Both the position numbers and the translations under genes were made by a program. Positions 17,479 to 25,295 of a stretch of 39,373 bases of DNA are shown here, one piece after another. Source of the stretch: Lachnospiraceae bacterium (GTDB taxonomy: Bacteria > Bacillota > Clostridia > Lachnospirales > Lachnospiraceae); NCBI GenBank assembly GCA_017540265.1, contig JAFYBJ010000058.1, positions 1-39,373 on the forward strand. Direction: 5' to 3'. The notes under the pieces were generated by a model. That model was not told the DNA's origin. It made no database searches and saw nothing but the letters and a program-made list of their open reading frames with translations. Position 1 is the first letter of the stretch. Each line of letters opens with the position of its first letter.

Positions 17479-19080
17479 ATGCTGATCACGGAAGATATAG
17501 ACAGACTGCTCGATCTGGGCTACAGTATAGCGACGGAGAAGAATTTCGTCACGCTTTTTGATATGATACTCGAAAAGTGTGTTGATTTTACCAATGCTGA
17601 CGGCGGAACTCTTTATATGGCGTCGGAAGGCAGCCTTAAGCATCTTCTTGATATAAACAGGACCCTTGATTCTGCAGGGCATAAAAACAGTATCACAGAG
17701 GCTGACAAGCATACCGCAGCCGATGATGATACCGATATATTCACATATTGCTATCATCATCCCGAAGATGTGCTTAATATTCCTGATATTTATTCCGATG
17801 ACCGTTTCGATACAACGGCAATAAAGGAATTTGATAAAAAGAATTCATATCTTACCCAGTCGGTTTTAGTGACACCCATAATGGCATCAAAGGAAGAAGT
17901 GCTTGGTGTGATGATGCTCTACAACTGTAAGGATGTGGGGCACAATATAATACCATTTGATACTGACTATGAACGTATGGTGCAGTCCCTGACTGCACAG
18001 ATGGCAAACACCTTAACCAGCATGATGCTCATACAGAATCAGGATGAGCTGCTTGGATCTTTCGTCGAATGTATGGTTATCGCGATCGACGCGCGTACTC
18101 CCTATAACGGCAAGCACACAAAGCATGTGGCCAGATACTGTATGGAGATCACGGATTATATAAACACGCTCCATACCAGGGGGGATATAGATGTATTCAT
18201 TACTCCCGATGCGCAGGAACAGCTGCACATGGCGGCTATGCTCCATGATATCGGAAAGATGATAACACCGAGAGAAGTTTTAAACAAAGCGACGAGACTG
18301 GGTGAAGGATACTCGGATCTTAAGAATAAGCTTGAAAAAATAAGGCTCAAGATGAAGATAGACATGCTTGAAAACAGGATGACTCCTGCAGCATGGCAGA
18401 AAGAAGATGAGCTTTTAAAGAGCTTTCTGGAGCAGCTCGATACATTTAATACGGCAGGTTTTCTCTCTGATGAGCAGATCGCTTTTATCGACAGCATGGC
18501 CGGAAAGCATTACACTGATGCGGATGGAGAGAAGATACCGTATCTGAACGAATATGAGAACCGGTCATTACATATAAGGAAAGGAACTCTTACCGAGGAA
18601 GAGAGGCTCATCGTTAACCGCCATGTGACTTATACGGCGCAGATGCTTTCAAAGATCAATTTCTTCGGCAAGTATGATAAAGTCAGGGAAATAGCCTCGA
18701 ATCATCATGAGTACTTAAACGGAAGCGGTTATCCCAGAGGCTTGAAGGAAGATCAGCTGGATATACTCACCAGGATCATAACTGTATGTGATGTGTTTGA
18801 TTCCCTTACGGCAGATGACAGACCATATAAGAAAAAGATGACATTAGATCAGGCACTTCATATCTTAAATGAGATGGTTGATGAGGGCAAGCTTGACGGT
18901 GGCATAGTGACGATAGTCACGGATTATATGACGAAGAATTTCGACAGCCTTCTCGTAAGGATGAAGGAAGAAGAGATAAGAGATAAAGAAGAGGAAGAAA
19001 GCAAATTCGGTGATTTCCAGCAGGACGGAGCACGGATGGAGGAAACGGAAAAAGCAAACGGAGTTCTTTCAAATAATTAA
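17479..19080 (+). CDS. GAF / HD-GYP domain phosphodiesterase-like protein
   Basis: This is a 533-residue cytoplasmic protein with no membrane segment. An N-terminal GAF sensor domain (about 15-175; VDFTNADGGTLYM, SVLVTPIMASKEEVLGVMML) is followed by an HD-GYP domain (about 200-480). The metal motif HD is H256-D257 (MLHDIGKM), followed by H382, HHE at 409-411, and GYP at 417-419. HD-GYP proteins usually hydrolyse cyclic di-GMP or related dinucleotides. Two features are unusual: N414 replaces the Asp common in HHE-x2-DG-x-GYP, and about 97 extra, partly coiled-coil residues (270-367) lie between the HD motif and KGTLTEEE. The acidic C-terminal tail (EEEIRDKEEEES) is probably disordered. An AGGGGT ribosome binding site precedes the start. 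It is monocistronic, with its own promoter and terminator. Confidence 0.88.
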   Translation: MLITEDIDRLLDLGYSIATEKNFVTLFDMILEKCVDFTNADGGTLYMASEGSLKHLLDINRTLDSAGHKNSITEADKHTAADDDTDIFTYCYHHPEDVLNIPDIYSDDRFDTTAIKEFDKKNSYLTQSVLVTPIMASKEEVLGVMMLYNCKDVGHNIIPFDTDYERMVQSLTAQMANTLTSMMLIQNQDELLGSFVECMVIAIDARTPYNGKHTKHVARYCMEITDYINTLHTRGDIDVFITPDAQEQLHMAAMLHDIGKMITPREVLNKATRLGEGYSDLKNKLEKIRLKMKIDMLENRMTPAAWQKEDELLKSFLEQLDTFNTAGFLSDEQIAFIDSMAGKHYTDADGEKIPYLNEYENRSLHIRKGTLTEEERLIVNRHVTYTAQMLSKINFFGKYDKVREIASNHHEYLNGSGYPRGLKEDQLDILTRIITVCDVFDSLTADDRPYKKKMTLDQALHILNEMVDEGKLDGGIVTIVTDYMTKNFDSLLVRMKEEEIRDKEEEESKFGDFQQDGARMEETEKANGVLSNN

Positions 19081-19106
19081 AAAAAGCCGGCATCAGCCGG
19101 CTTTTT
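19081..19106. terminator. Bidirectional intrinsic terminator
   Basis: An 11-bp stem (AAAAAGCCGGC at 19081-19091 with its complement at 19096-19106) closes a 4-base loop. It has U-tracts in both directions. It directly follows the HD-GYP stop codon and lies 14 bases beyond the thiT stop on the other strand, so it can serve both converging genes. Confidence 0.93.
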
Positions 19107-19120
19107 CATTTGCTTTTATA

Positions 19121-19849
19121 TTATTCCTGAACCATGCGTCCTATACGTAAAAGTGCCTTCTTTACGGGAGGAAGTGAGAGTATGAAAATTGTGATCACAG
19201 CCTCGAGAAGCAGATATGAGTAGTTGTAGCATATGGGATATATGGCGGCAAGGTTTGCAGGGAAATTCTCGGGCATGTAGTCCATCCAGTAAAGATATCC
19301 TCCTATGGTATGGAAAACGCCTCTTGCGAGTACGGCTGCGATATATCCTATCGTAAGACCGTTTCTGAATCTGTTAAAGAAACCGGATATACCAAGCGCG
19401 GTGAACGCAAAGATATAGTCGAGGAATACCTGCATGGGGTTTAACATGTAGCTTGCGCCGTCCTGCACAAATTCAAGCAGGCCGTAGGCGAGCGCTGTGG
19501 TAAGACCTATCACGGGACCGTACCAGAAGCCGATGATAGTTATAAAAAGCATGGAGCAGAGAGTGACGGAACCGCCCCAGGGCATGGGGATGAGCCTTAC
19601 ATAGGAGAGTGCAAATGCAAGCGCGATACCGAGCGCCGAAACTACTAACTGCTTTGTTGAGAATACTTTTTTTGCTGCAGCTGTAGATCCTGCGGTGTCT
19701 GTTTTTCCCTTGTCAGATTCCACAGCCATCGCGCGGGATGCCAGAAAGGCAGTAAGTACAACAAGTGCCGCTACCATAATAAGCATGACAACAGATCCTG
19801 TCTGTGTTAACGAATAATATCCGTCTTCATTGGTGATGAAATTTCCCAT
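19121..19849 (-). CDS. thiT: Thiamine-specific ECF transporter S component ThiT
   Basis: This is a 242-residue membrane protein. The core (about residues 65-235) has the six-helix ThiT fold. Typical ThiT segments are ALSYVRLIPMPWGGSVTLCSM (residues 77-97), YGPVIGLTTALAYGLLEFVQDG, a NPMQVFLDYIFAF segment and a GGYLYW segment. ThiT binds thiamine and works with the shared EcfAAT energising module, which is not in this window. The assignment is supported by a TPP riboswitch directly upstream. The start at 19849 is chosen over an in-frame ATG at 19891 because GGAGG (- strand, 19857-19861) precedes it. The usual ThiT is ~180-200 residues; here about 60 extra N-terminal residues include one more hydrophobic helix (VVMLIMVAALVVLTAFLA) and an Ala/Ser/Lys-rich linker. 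Confidence 0.92.
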   Translation of the reverse strand: MGNFITNEDGYYSLTQTGSVVMLIMVAALVVLTAFLASRAMAVESDKGKTDTAGSTAAAKKVFSTKQLVVSALGIALAFALSYVRLIPMPWGGSVTLCSMLFITIIGFWYGPVIGLTTALAYGLLEFVQDGASYMLNPMQVFLDYIFAFTALGISGFFNRFRNGLTIGYIAAVLARGVFHTIGGYLYWMDYMPENFPANLAAIYPICYNYSYLLLEAVITIFILSLPPVKKALLRIGRMVQE

Positions 19850-19890
19850 AAAAAAACCTCCGATAAAATTTTTGCATGGAGGACTGATCA

Positions 19891-19976
19891 CTGCTTTCCT
19901 TACCGGGATTATCCGGTCAGGTTCAAGGGTCCGGAAGTTACTTCCGTCTCAGCCGCAAATCAGCGCCCCTAGCTTT
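19891..19976 (-). promoter_or_regulatory. TPP (thiamine pyrophosphate) riboswitch
   Basis: Read on the - strand, the conserved THI-box pieces occur in order: AGGGGCGCT, CGGCTGAGA, ACCCTTGAACCTGA, CCGGATAATCCCGG, AAGGAAAGC. The aptamer spans about 19893-19973. Downstream, CCTCC (- strand of 19878-19882) is complementary to the thiT ribosome binding site GGAGG (- strand of 19857-19861), so bound TPP probably blocks translation. I infer this from complementarity only. High TPP would shut off thiamine uptake. Confidence 0.95.
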
Positions 19977-19997
19977 ATATTGAATTTGTACCGTGCC

Positions 19998-20026
19998 ACT
20001 ATAGCGCAGATGTGGTATGATGTCAA
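19998..20026 (-). promoter_or_regulatory. Promoter of the TPP riboswitch-thiT transcript
   Basis: On the - strand a perfect TTGACA (20021-20026) and TATAGT (19998-20003) are exactly 17 bases apart. Start of transcription near 19990 leaves the full riboswitch in the leader. The -35 box overlaps the assigned start of the divergent CPBP gene. Confidence 0.85.
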
Positions 20027-20733
20027 GAGCTATGTTCACAGGTTCATTCAAAAAAACTGTATATATACTTGCACCGCTTATCCTTTACTTTGTGACGATA
20101 AGAATTTTTATCTACGGATTGCAGATACTTTATACCCTGGGAGTGCATACAGGGGCGGCGCACGGGCTTTTTACGGGACATGCGTTTTTTTTTAAGAACG
20201 CGGTTTCGATAACATCATATGCTCTGATGATCATGCTTCTTATACTCGTATACGGAAAGACGGATGACCTTAAAGCTGCATTTAAAAAGACTGAGGTAAA
20301 AGATATCCCGCGTATGATGATCGTTTTCGCCGTGGGGGGTGTCTTTTCCGTTGGCTTAAATCTGCTGGCTGCATTTATACTTGAACATGTAAAGCTTGGC
20401 GGAGATATGGAGGTGCCTTCTTCCTTTGATCCTTCAGAGACTCCCTTTGCTGCCGGGCTTATACTTTACTGCCTGTTGGCGCCTGTGCTTGAAGAACTTG
20501 TTTTCAGGTGGCTTGAGTACGGAAGGATAAAAAGATGCTTTTCGGGAAGGATCGCAGTGATCGTTTCATCGTTGTTTTTTGCGGTGCTGCATTTTAATCC
20601 GGTGCAGATGGTATATGCATTTATAATGGGATGTATTATGGCGTTTATCATGGAACGGTATGACGATCTGAAACTTTCAATGTTATTTCATATAGCCGCA
20701 AACTGCCTTATTTTTATACCGGCTTATTTCTGA
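20017..20733 (+). CDS. CPBP family intramembrane metalloprotease
   Basis: This is a 238-residue polytopic membrane protein of the CPBP (CAAX protease/bacteriocin-processing, Abi) family. The conserved motifs are complete: EExxxR at E159-E160-R164 (LEELVFRW), FxxxH at H192 (LFFAVLHFN), and HxxxN at H225/N229 (FHIAANC). Members are glutamic-type intramembrane proteases, related to Rce1, with roles in peptide maturation or bacteriocin immunity; the substrate here is unknown. The start is uncertain: ATG codons at 20017, 20020 and 20032 all lack a good ribosome binding site, and 20017 overlaps the divergent thiT -35 box. The gene ends 22 bases before the ParB-like/BMP fusion and may be the first gene of that operon. 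Confidence 0.85.
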   Translation: MMSRAMFTGSFKKTVYILAPLILYFVTIRIFIYGLQILYTLGVHTGAAHGLFTGHAFFFKNAVSITSYALMIMLLILVYGKTDDLKAAFKKTEVKDIPRMMIVFAVGGVFSVGLNLLAAFILEHVKLGGDMEVPSSFDPSETPFAAGLILYCLLAPVLEELVFRWLEYGRIKRCFSGRIAVIVSSLFFAVLHFNPVQMVYAFIMGCIMAFIMERYDDLKLSMLFHIAANCLIFIPAYF

Positions 20734-20755
20734 CTTTCCGGAGAAAGGAAAATAT

Positions 20756-22693
20756 ATGCTTGCTGATTATATAAAAGCAATGAAAAACGGACAAAGAGAA
20801 TACAGAAACCGCGTTGCAAAGGGTGAATATCCGTATCTCCCCGTGCTTGACGAACTGATAAGTCATGTGGAGATAGACGGGCAGGTGAATCTGGGCCTGA
20901 TACAGATCCCCGTAAAGCAGATAGTTGGAACCTATTCCTCAGGCCGTACTACTGCATTTGCTGCGGATTTCATGCCCATACTTGATGAAAGTTCGGAATT
21001 TGCCATGAAATGGGGAGCTCTTTATGACAGCATGTCTGAAGAGGGCTTACGTGATCCGATAAAAGCATTTGAGTTTAACAATAAATTCTATGTCATGGAG
21101 GGAAACAAGAGGGTATCGGTTTCAAAATTCATGGATTCGGTATCTGTCATGGCAGAAGTGACCCGTATGGTTCCGAAGCGTACAGAAGAGGCATATTGCA
21201 GGTTATATTACGAGTTTATGGATTTTTATGAGCTTACGGGTATCAATTATCTGTATATGACAAGGGAGGGGAATTTCTCCAAACTTTTAAACGGGACATA
21301 CAGGGCAAAGGAAGACGAAGAAAAACATATCTGGAGCGATGATGAAAAGCTTGAATTCAAAGCCTTTTTTACTTATTTTGAAAAGGAATTTGATGCAAGG
21401 AACGAGGGCAGGCTCTCTATCAGCGCAGGTGATGCCGTAAGCGAATTTCTTGACATATTCAGCTATGATGAGGTAAAGGAGAGCACACAGACAGAGCTTA
21501 AGACTGCTCTGGCCAGATTCTGGGGCGAGTTAGTCCTCTATGACAGGAATGATGGTCCTGCCATAGTTTTAAATCCGACTCCCGAATCCAGAAAGACAGC
21601 GCTAACAAAACTCATAAGTGTGGGGCAGTCGCCGCTTAAGATAGCTTTCATACATGATAAGAGTGCGGCAACTTCCTCCTGGACTTACTCACATGAGCTT
21701 GGAAGAAAATATGTTATGGATGTATTCGGTGACAGAATAATCACTTCCTCAGTGGAAAGAGTGGAGGATGAAGAAGCTGATGATGTGTTCCAGGCTGCTG
21801 TTGATGCGGGCAACCGGGTGATATTTGCCACCTCACCAAAGCTTGCTTCACCGGCGCTTCGGGCAGCGCTTAAGAATCCGTCGATCGTTATCCTTAACTG
21901 TTCAATGAGCCTTAATCACCAGACCATAAGATCGTATTATTTGAGGATGTATGAGGCAAAATTCATAACGGGAGCCATAGCCGGCGCCATGCTTGAAAAG
22001 GGTTCTGTCGGTTATATATCCGATTATCCGATCCACGGGACCACAGCAGAGATAAATGCATTTGCTCTCGGTGTTCAGACTGTTAATCCAAGGGCAAGGG
22101 TTGAACTTGAGTGGTCCATGGTAAGGGACAGGGATCCGTTTGAGGAATATAGGAAAAAGGACATACGCATAATATCCGGAAGGGATCTTAACTCCACTGC
22201 AAGCAGAGGACAGGAATTCGGTCTTTTCAAGATGAACGATGACGGTTCGCATACTAATCTTGCCATGCCCGTGAGGCACTGGGGAAAACTGTATGAGGAG
22301 ATAATCAGTTCCATCTTAAAAGGTGCTTATAAAAATGATGAGAATGTCTTCGGCCCGCATTCGCTCAATTACTTCTGGGGAATGTCATCCGGTGCCGTAG
22401 ACGTGATCTATTCAAGGAATCTTCCTCCCGGACTTACAAGGCTCCTTAGGACATTCAGAACAGACATAATCGACATGGACCTTAATCCTTTTATGGGACC
22501 GATATATGACCAGAACGGAGTGCTTAAATGCGAGGAAGGCATGAACCTTACAGCCAGGGAGTCGGTTTCCTTTGACTGGTTAAATGATAATGTAGACGGC
22601 TATATCCCGGATATCAGTGAACTTAAGGATGATGCTGTGGAGCTTGTGAAGGTTCAGGGGATAAAGTCGAAGGATGGGGGTGAGTGGAATTGA
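20756..22693 (+). CDS. ParB-like domain fused to BMP/Med-type ligand-binding domain
   Basis: This is a 645-residue protein without a signal peptide or lipobox. Residues about 50-135 resemble a ParB/sulfiredoxin-like fold: IQIPVKQIVG, then LYDSMSEEGLRDPIKAFE, then YVMEGNKRVSVSKFM (E115-R119), in the order of ParB boxes (promise of position, a 'search more broadly' helix, then GERR-like). A helical region (135-285) follows. Residues about 294-570 resemble periplasmic BMP (PnrA/Med, nucleoside-binding) proteins: LKIAFIHDKSAATSSWTYSHELG, ITGAIAGAMLEKGSVGYISDYP, and EINAFALGVQTVNPRARV. BMP proteins normally bind nucleosides outside the cell for an ABC importer, and no such importer lies nearby. 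A cytoplasmic sensor or regulator is my inference. It overlaps the next gene by 10 bases. Confidence 0.75.
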   Translation: MLADYIKAMKNGQREYRNRVAKGEYPYLPVLDELISHVEIDGQVNLGLIQIPVKQIVGTYSSGRTTAFAADFMPILDESSEFAMKWGALYDSMSEEGLRDPIKAFEFNNKFYVMEGNKRVSVSKFMDSVSVMAEVTRMVPKRTEEAYCRLYYEFMDFYELTGINYLYMTREGNFSKLLNGTYRAKEDEEKHIWSDDEKLEFKAFFTYFEKEFDARNEGRLSISAGDAVSEFLDIFSYDEVKESTQTELKTALARFWGELVLYDRNDGPAIVLNPTPESRKTALTKLISVGQSPLKIAFIHDKSAATSSWTYSHELGRKYVMDVFGDRIITSSVERVEDEEADDVFQAAVDAGNRVIFATSPKLASPALRAALKNPSIVILNCSMSLNHQTIRSYYLRMYEAKFITGAIAGAMLEKGSVGYISDYPIHGTTAEINAFALGVQTVNPRARVELEWSMVRDRDPFEEYRKKDIRIISGRDLNSTASRGQEFGLFKMNDDGSHTNLAMPVRHWGKLYEEIISSILKGAYKNDENVFGPHSLNYFWGMSSGAVDVIYSRNLPPGLTRLLRTFRTDIIDMDLNPFMGPIYDQNGVLKCEEGMNLTARESVSFDWLNDNVDGYIPDISELKDDAVELVKVQGIKSKDGGEWN

Positions 22694-23337
22694 GGATACT
22701 TGCCCTTGCGGATAAGGAATCCAGAAACTACTGGGATTTTTATACGCCCGGAAAGCTTGACGGCATAGATCTTATAATTTCCTGCGGAGATCTGGATGCA
22801 CAGTTTCTTAATTTCCTGGCAACCTTTTCCCATGCGCCTATTATATATATTTGCGGTAATCATGATGATTATGTATCAAAACCGCCGGAAGGCTGCATAT
22901 GTATAGAGAATGACATATATGTATGCCAGGGAGTAAGAATACTGGGACTTGGCGGTTCCATGCGTTATAAACCGGGAGAAAACCAGTATACTCAGGCCGA
23001 GATGAATATGAGGATAGCGGCGGTTATGCCTAAGATATTAAAGCATGGAGGCTTTGATATACTGGTCGCCCATTCGCCTGCGTATCATATAGGAGACGGA
23101 TCGGATCTTCCGCATATGGGTTTTAAGGGCTTTGTAAAGCTGTTAGACCGCTTCAAACCTGAGTATTTTCTGCACGGACATGTACATACAAGCTACGGGC
23201 GGGAATACAAACGCTTGAAAACCTACAGGAATACGCTTATCATAAACCCTTATGAAAGTTATATTTTTGATTATGAAACGGAATACAAAGAGAATTTTGA
23301 AAAAATAAAAGAGAGGGAAAAAAGAAAAGAAAAATGA
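22684..23337 (+). CDS. Calcineurin-like metallophosphoesterase
   Basis: This is a 217-residue soluble metallophosphoesterase. The dimetal motifs are visible: IISCGDLD, ICGNHDDYV, LVAHSPAYH and FLHGHVHTSYG. The first motif is ALADKE, not the usual D-x-H, so one metal ligand may differ. The start is uncertain: GTG at 22684 (AAGGA 9 bases upstream) is used here, but TTG at 22690 would form a TTGA overlap with the upstream stop and give MRILAL, the usual beginning of the family. The C-terminal tail is very basic (EKIKEREKRKEK). The 4-bp overlap with the next gene (ATGA) suggests coupling. The substrate is unknown; relatives act on nucleotides or phosphoproteins. Confidence 0.85.
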   Translation: MELRILALADKESRNYWDFYTPGKLDGIDLIISCGDLDAQFLNFLATFSHAPIIYICGNHDDYVSKPPEGCICIENDIYVCQGVRILGLGGSMRYKPGENQYTQAEMNMRIAAVMPKILKHGGFDILVAHSPAYHIGDGSDLPHMGFKGFVKLLDRFKPEYFLHGHVHTSYGREYKRLKTYRNTLIINPYESYIFDYETEYKENFEKIKEREKRKEK

Positions 23338-24404
23338 GCTGGGAGGCAAATGTCAGAAAAGTTGTGCCTTATACCCCCGGAGAGCAGCCCGGAGGAAAGC
23401 ACATAGTGAAATTAAATACCAATGAATGTCCTTATCCGCCGGCACCTGCGGTTGAAAAGATGTTAAAAGAGGAAAGCTATGAGGATTTACGACTCTATCC
23501 GGCTCCGGATGCAGGGAACCTTGTAGAGGCTCTTGCTTCTTACCATGGTGTTAAGAAGGAACAGGTATTTGCGGGAGTTGGTTCGGATGATGTCATATCC
23601 ATGGCGTTTCTTACGTTCTTTAATTCATCAAAGCCCGTGTTTTTTCCTGATGTAACGTATTCATTCTATCCGGTGTGGGCAGATGTATATAAGATACCGT
23701 ATGAGACAAAGATGCTTGATAAGGATTTCAGGCTGGTGAAAGAGGATTATGTCACGGAAAACGGGGGTATCATAATACCTAACCCGAATGCTCCGACAGG
23801 ACTGCTTGAGCCGTTGGAGAATATCGAATATATCGTAAAAAACAATCCGGAGAGCATAGTCATAATCGACGAGGCATATGTGGATTTTGCGGGAGAGGGA
23901 GCAAGTGCTCTTCCTCTTATCTCACGTTATGACAATCTGCTCGTGATACGTACCTTTTCGAAATCAAGAGCGCTTGCGGGTTTAAGGATAGGCTATGCGG
24001 TCGGGAACGAACGTCTTATAAAATTCTTAAACGATGTGAAGTATTCCATAAACTCATATACCCTGGGAAGACCCTCGCTGCTTTTGGGAGAGGCTTCGAT
24101 AAAGGATGATGATTATTTTAAGCAGACGAGGGATAAGATAATATCCACAAGGGAACGGCTTAAAAAAGATCTTTCTGCCCTGGGATTTACCTTCGGGGAT
24201 TCAAAGAGCAACTTTATATTTGCCACACATGAAAAGTACAGGGCAAAGGAAATATTTGAGCATCTTAAGATTGAAGGAATATATGTGAGATATTTTAATT
24301 CCCCGAGGATAGACGATCATTTAAGGATCACCGTGGGAACGGATGAGGAAGCGGATATACTTGTTAAAGCACTTGATAAATATATGAAAGAGGCAGGGGT
24401 ATGA
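23334..24404 (+). CDS. hisC: HisC-like PLP-dependent aminotransferase
   Basis: This is a 356-residue fold-type I aminotransferase of the histidinol-phosphate aminotransferase group. The N-terminus has the typical PGEQPGGKHIVKLNTNECPYPP. The PLP lysine is K210 in RTFSKSRALAGLRIGY. NPNAPTG (substrate/PLP loop), IIDEAYVDFAG and the C-terminal LRITVGTDEE are also present. HisC transfers the amino group from glutamate to imidazole-acetol phosphate in histidine synthesis. No other his gene is nearby, so this copy could instead act on phenylpyruvate or another related substrate. It overlaps both neighbours by 4 bases (ATGA), placing it firmly in the operon. Confidence 0.82.
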   Translation: MSWEANVRKVVPYTPGEQPGGKHIVKLNTNECPYPPAPAVEKMLKEESYEDLRLYPAPDAGNLVEALASYHGVKKEQVFAGVGSDDVISMAFLTFFNSSKPVFFPDVTYSFYPVWADVYKIPYETKMLDKDFRLVKEDYVTENGGIIIPNPNAPTGLLEPLENIEYIVKNNPESIVIIDEAYVDFAGEGASALPLISRYDNLLVIRTFSKSRALAGLRIGYAVGNERLIKFLNDVKYSINSYTLGRPSLLLGEASIKDDDYFKQTRDKIISTRERLKKDLSALGFTFGDSKSNFIFATHEKYRAKEIFEHLKIEGIYVRYFNSPRIDDHLRITVGTDEEADILVKALDKYMKEAGV

Positions 24405-25291
24405 TTTTTATATTTGATATGTTAAAAGGAATGGTTATGGGGATAGCAAATGTTATTCCCGGAGTGAGCGGCGGGACTATGGCTGTTTCAATGGGGATAT
24501 ATGATAAACTCATTGGCTCCATAACCCATCTCTTTAAGGATCTTAAAAAGAGCATCATAACACTCCTGCCTATAGGACTGGGTATGGTGATAGGGATACT
24601 TGCACTGGCAAGGGTCATAGAATTTATGTTTGAGAGGATCCCGGTACAGACCAATACCTTTTTTATCGGTCTTATAGCAGGTGGGCTTCCCATGATCATA
24701 AAAGAGGTGAAGGGGCAAAAGATAAAGCTGTCCGGAATAGTCGGATTCCTTGTGTTTTTTGTACTGGTGATCGGCATGGCGGCACTTGACGGTGCTTCCG
24801 GAAACAATGCGGAATTTTCCAAAGGAATTACAGATATCATAAAACTGTTTGGCGCAGGGATCGTGGCAGCAGCAACAATGGTGATCCCGGGAGTCAGCGG
24901 CTCCATGATGCTAATGCTCCTTGGATATTATGAGCCTGTTATAAGTGCGGTGAATGAAGCAGTTGACGGACTCAGGGGTGTTGAGGGCGCAAGCTTTGCA
25001 TCGGCACTTTTTGTGTTGATACCCTTTGGCATAGGTGTTGTGATTGGTATATTTGCAATTGCCAAGCTTATAGAATGGCTGTTCTCAAAATTTAAGCTCA
25101 CGGTATACTGGGCTATAATAGGTCTTATCAGTGCATCACCGATTGCAATAATAATGATGAACAGTGAGAGTTTTAAGAGTATAAATGCGCTTACAGTTAT
25201 TACGGCGATCATAGCCCTGGCAGCAGGGGCTGTGATTGCTTTCTTCCTTGGAGGAGATCCGGAGAAGAAAGAAAAAAAGGAAGAGAATTAA
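24401..25291 (+). CDS. DUF368 membrane protein, PopT-type polyprenyl-phosphate transporter
   Basis: This is a 296-residue polytopic membrane protein with about eight to nine hydrophobic helices. It has the family's internal duplication: GIANVIPGVSGGTMAVSMGI near residues 14-33 and ATMVIPGVSGSMMLMLLGYY near 157-176. DUF368 proteins (PopT) have been identified as undecaprenyl-phosphate flippases that return the lipid carrier to the cytoplasmic side for peptidoglycan and teichoic acid synthesis. That role is taken from the family. The start overlaps the hisC-like stop by 4 bases. The C-terminal tail is lysine/glutamate-rich (GGDPEKKEKKEEN). Confidence 0.88.
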   Translation: MIFIFDMLKGMVMGIANVIPGVSGGTMAVSMGIYDKLIGSITHLFKDLKKSIITLLPIGLGMVIGILALARVIEFMFERIPVQTNTFFIGLIAGGLPMIIKEVKGQKIKLSGIVGFLVFFVLVIGMAALDGASGNNAEFSKGITDIIKLFGAGIVAAATMVIPGVSGSMMLMLLGYYEPVISAVNEAVDGLRGVEGASFASALFVLIPFGIGVVIGIFAIAKLIEWLFSKFKLTVYWAIIGLISASPIAIIMMNSESFKSINALTVITAIIALAAGAVIAFFLGGDPEKKEKKEEN

Positions 25292-25295
25292 GCTC

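Noticed and set aside
18013-18497. Antisense ORFs in the HD-GYP gene
   Set aside because: They are shadows of the + strand gene and lack ribosome binding sites or recognisable domains. The same holds for the many antisense ORFs in addA, addB and the ABC genes.
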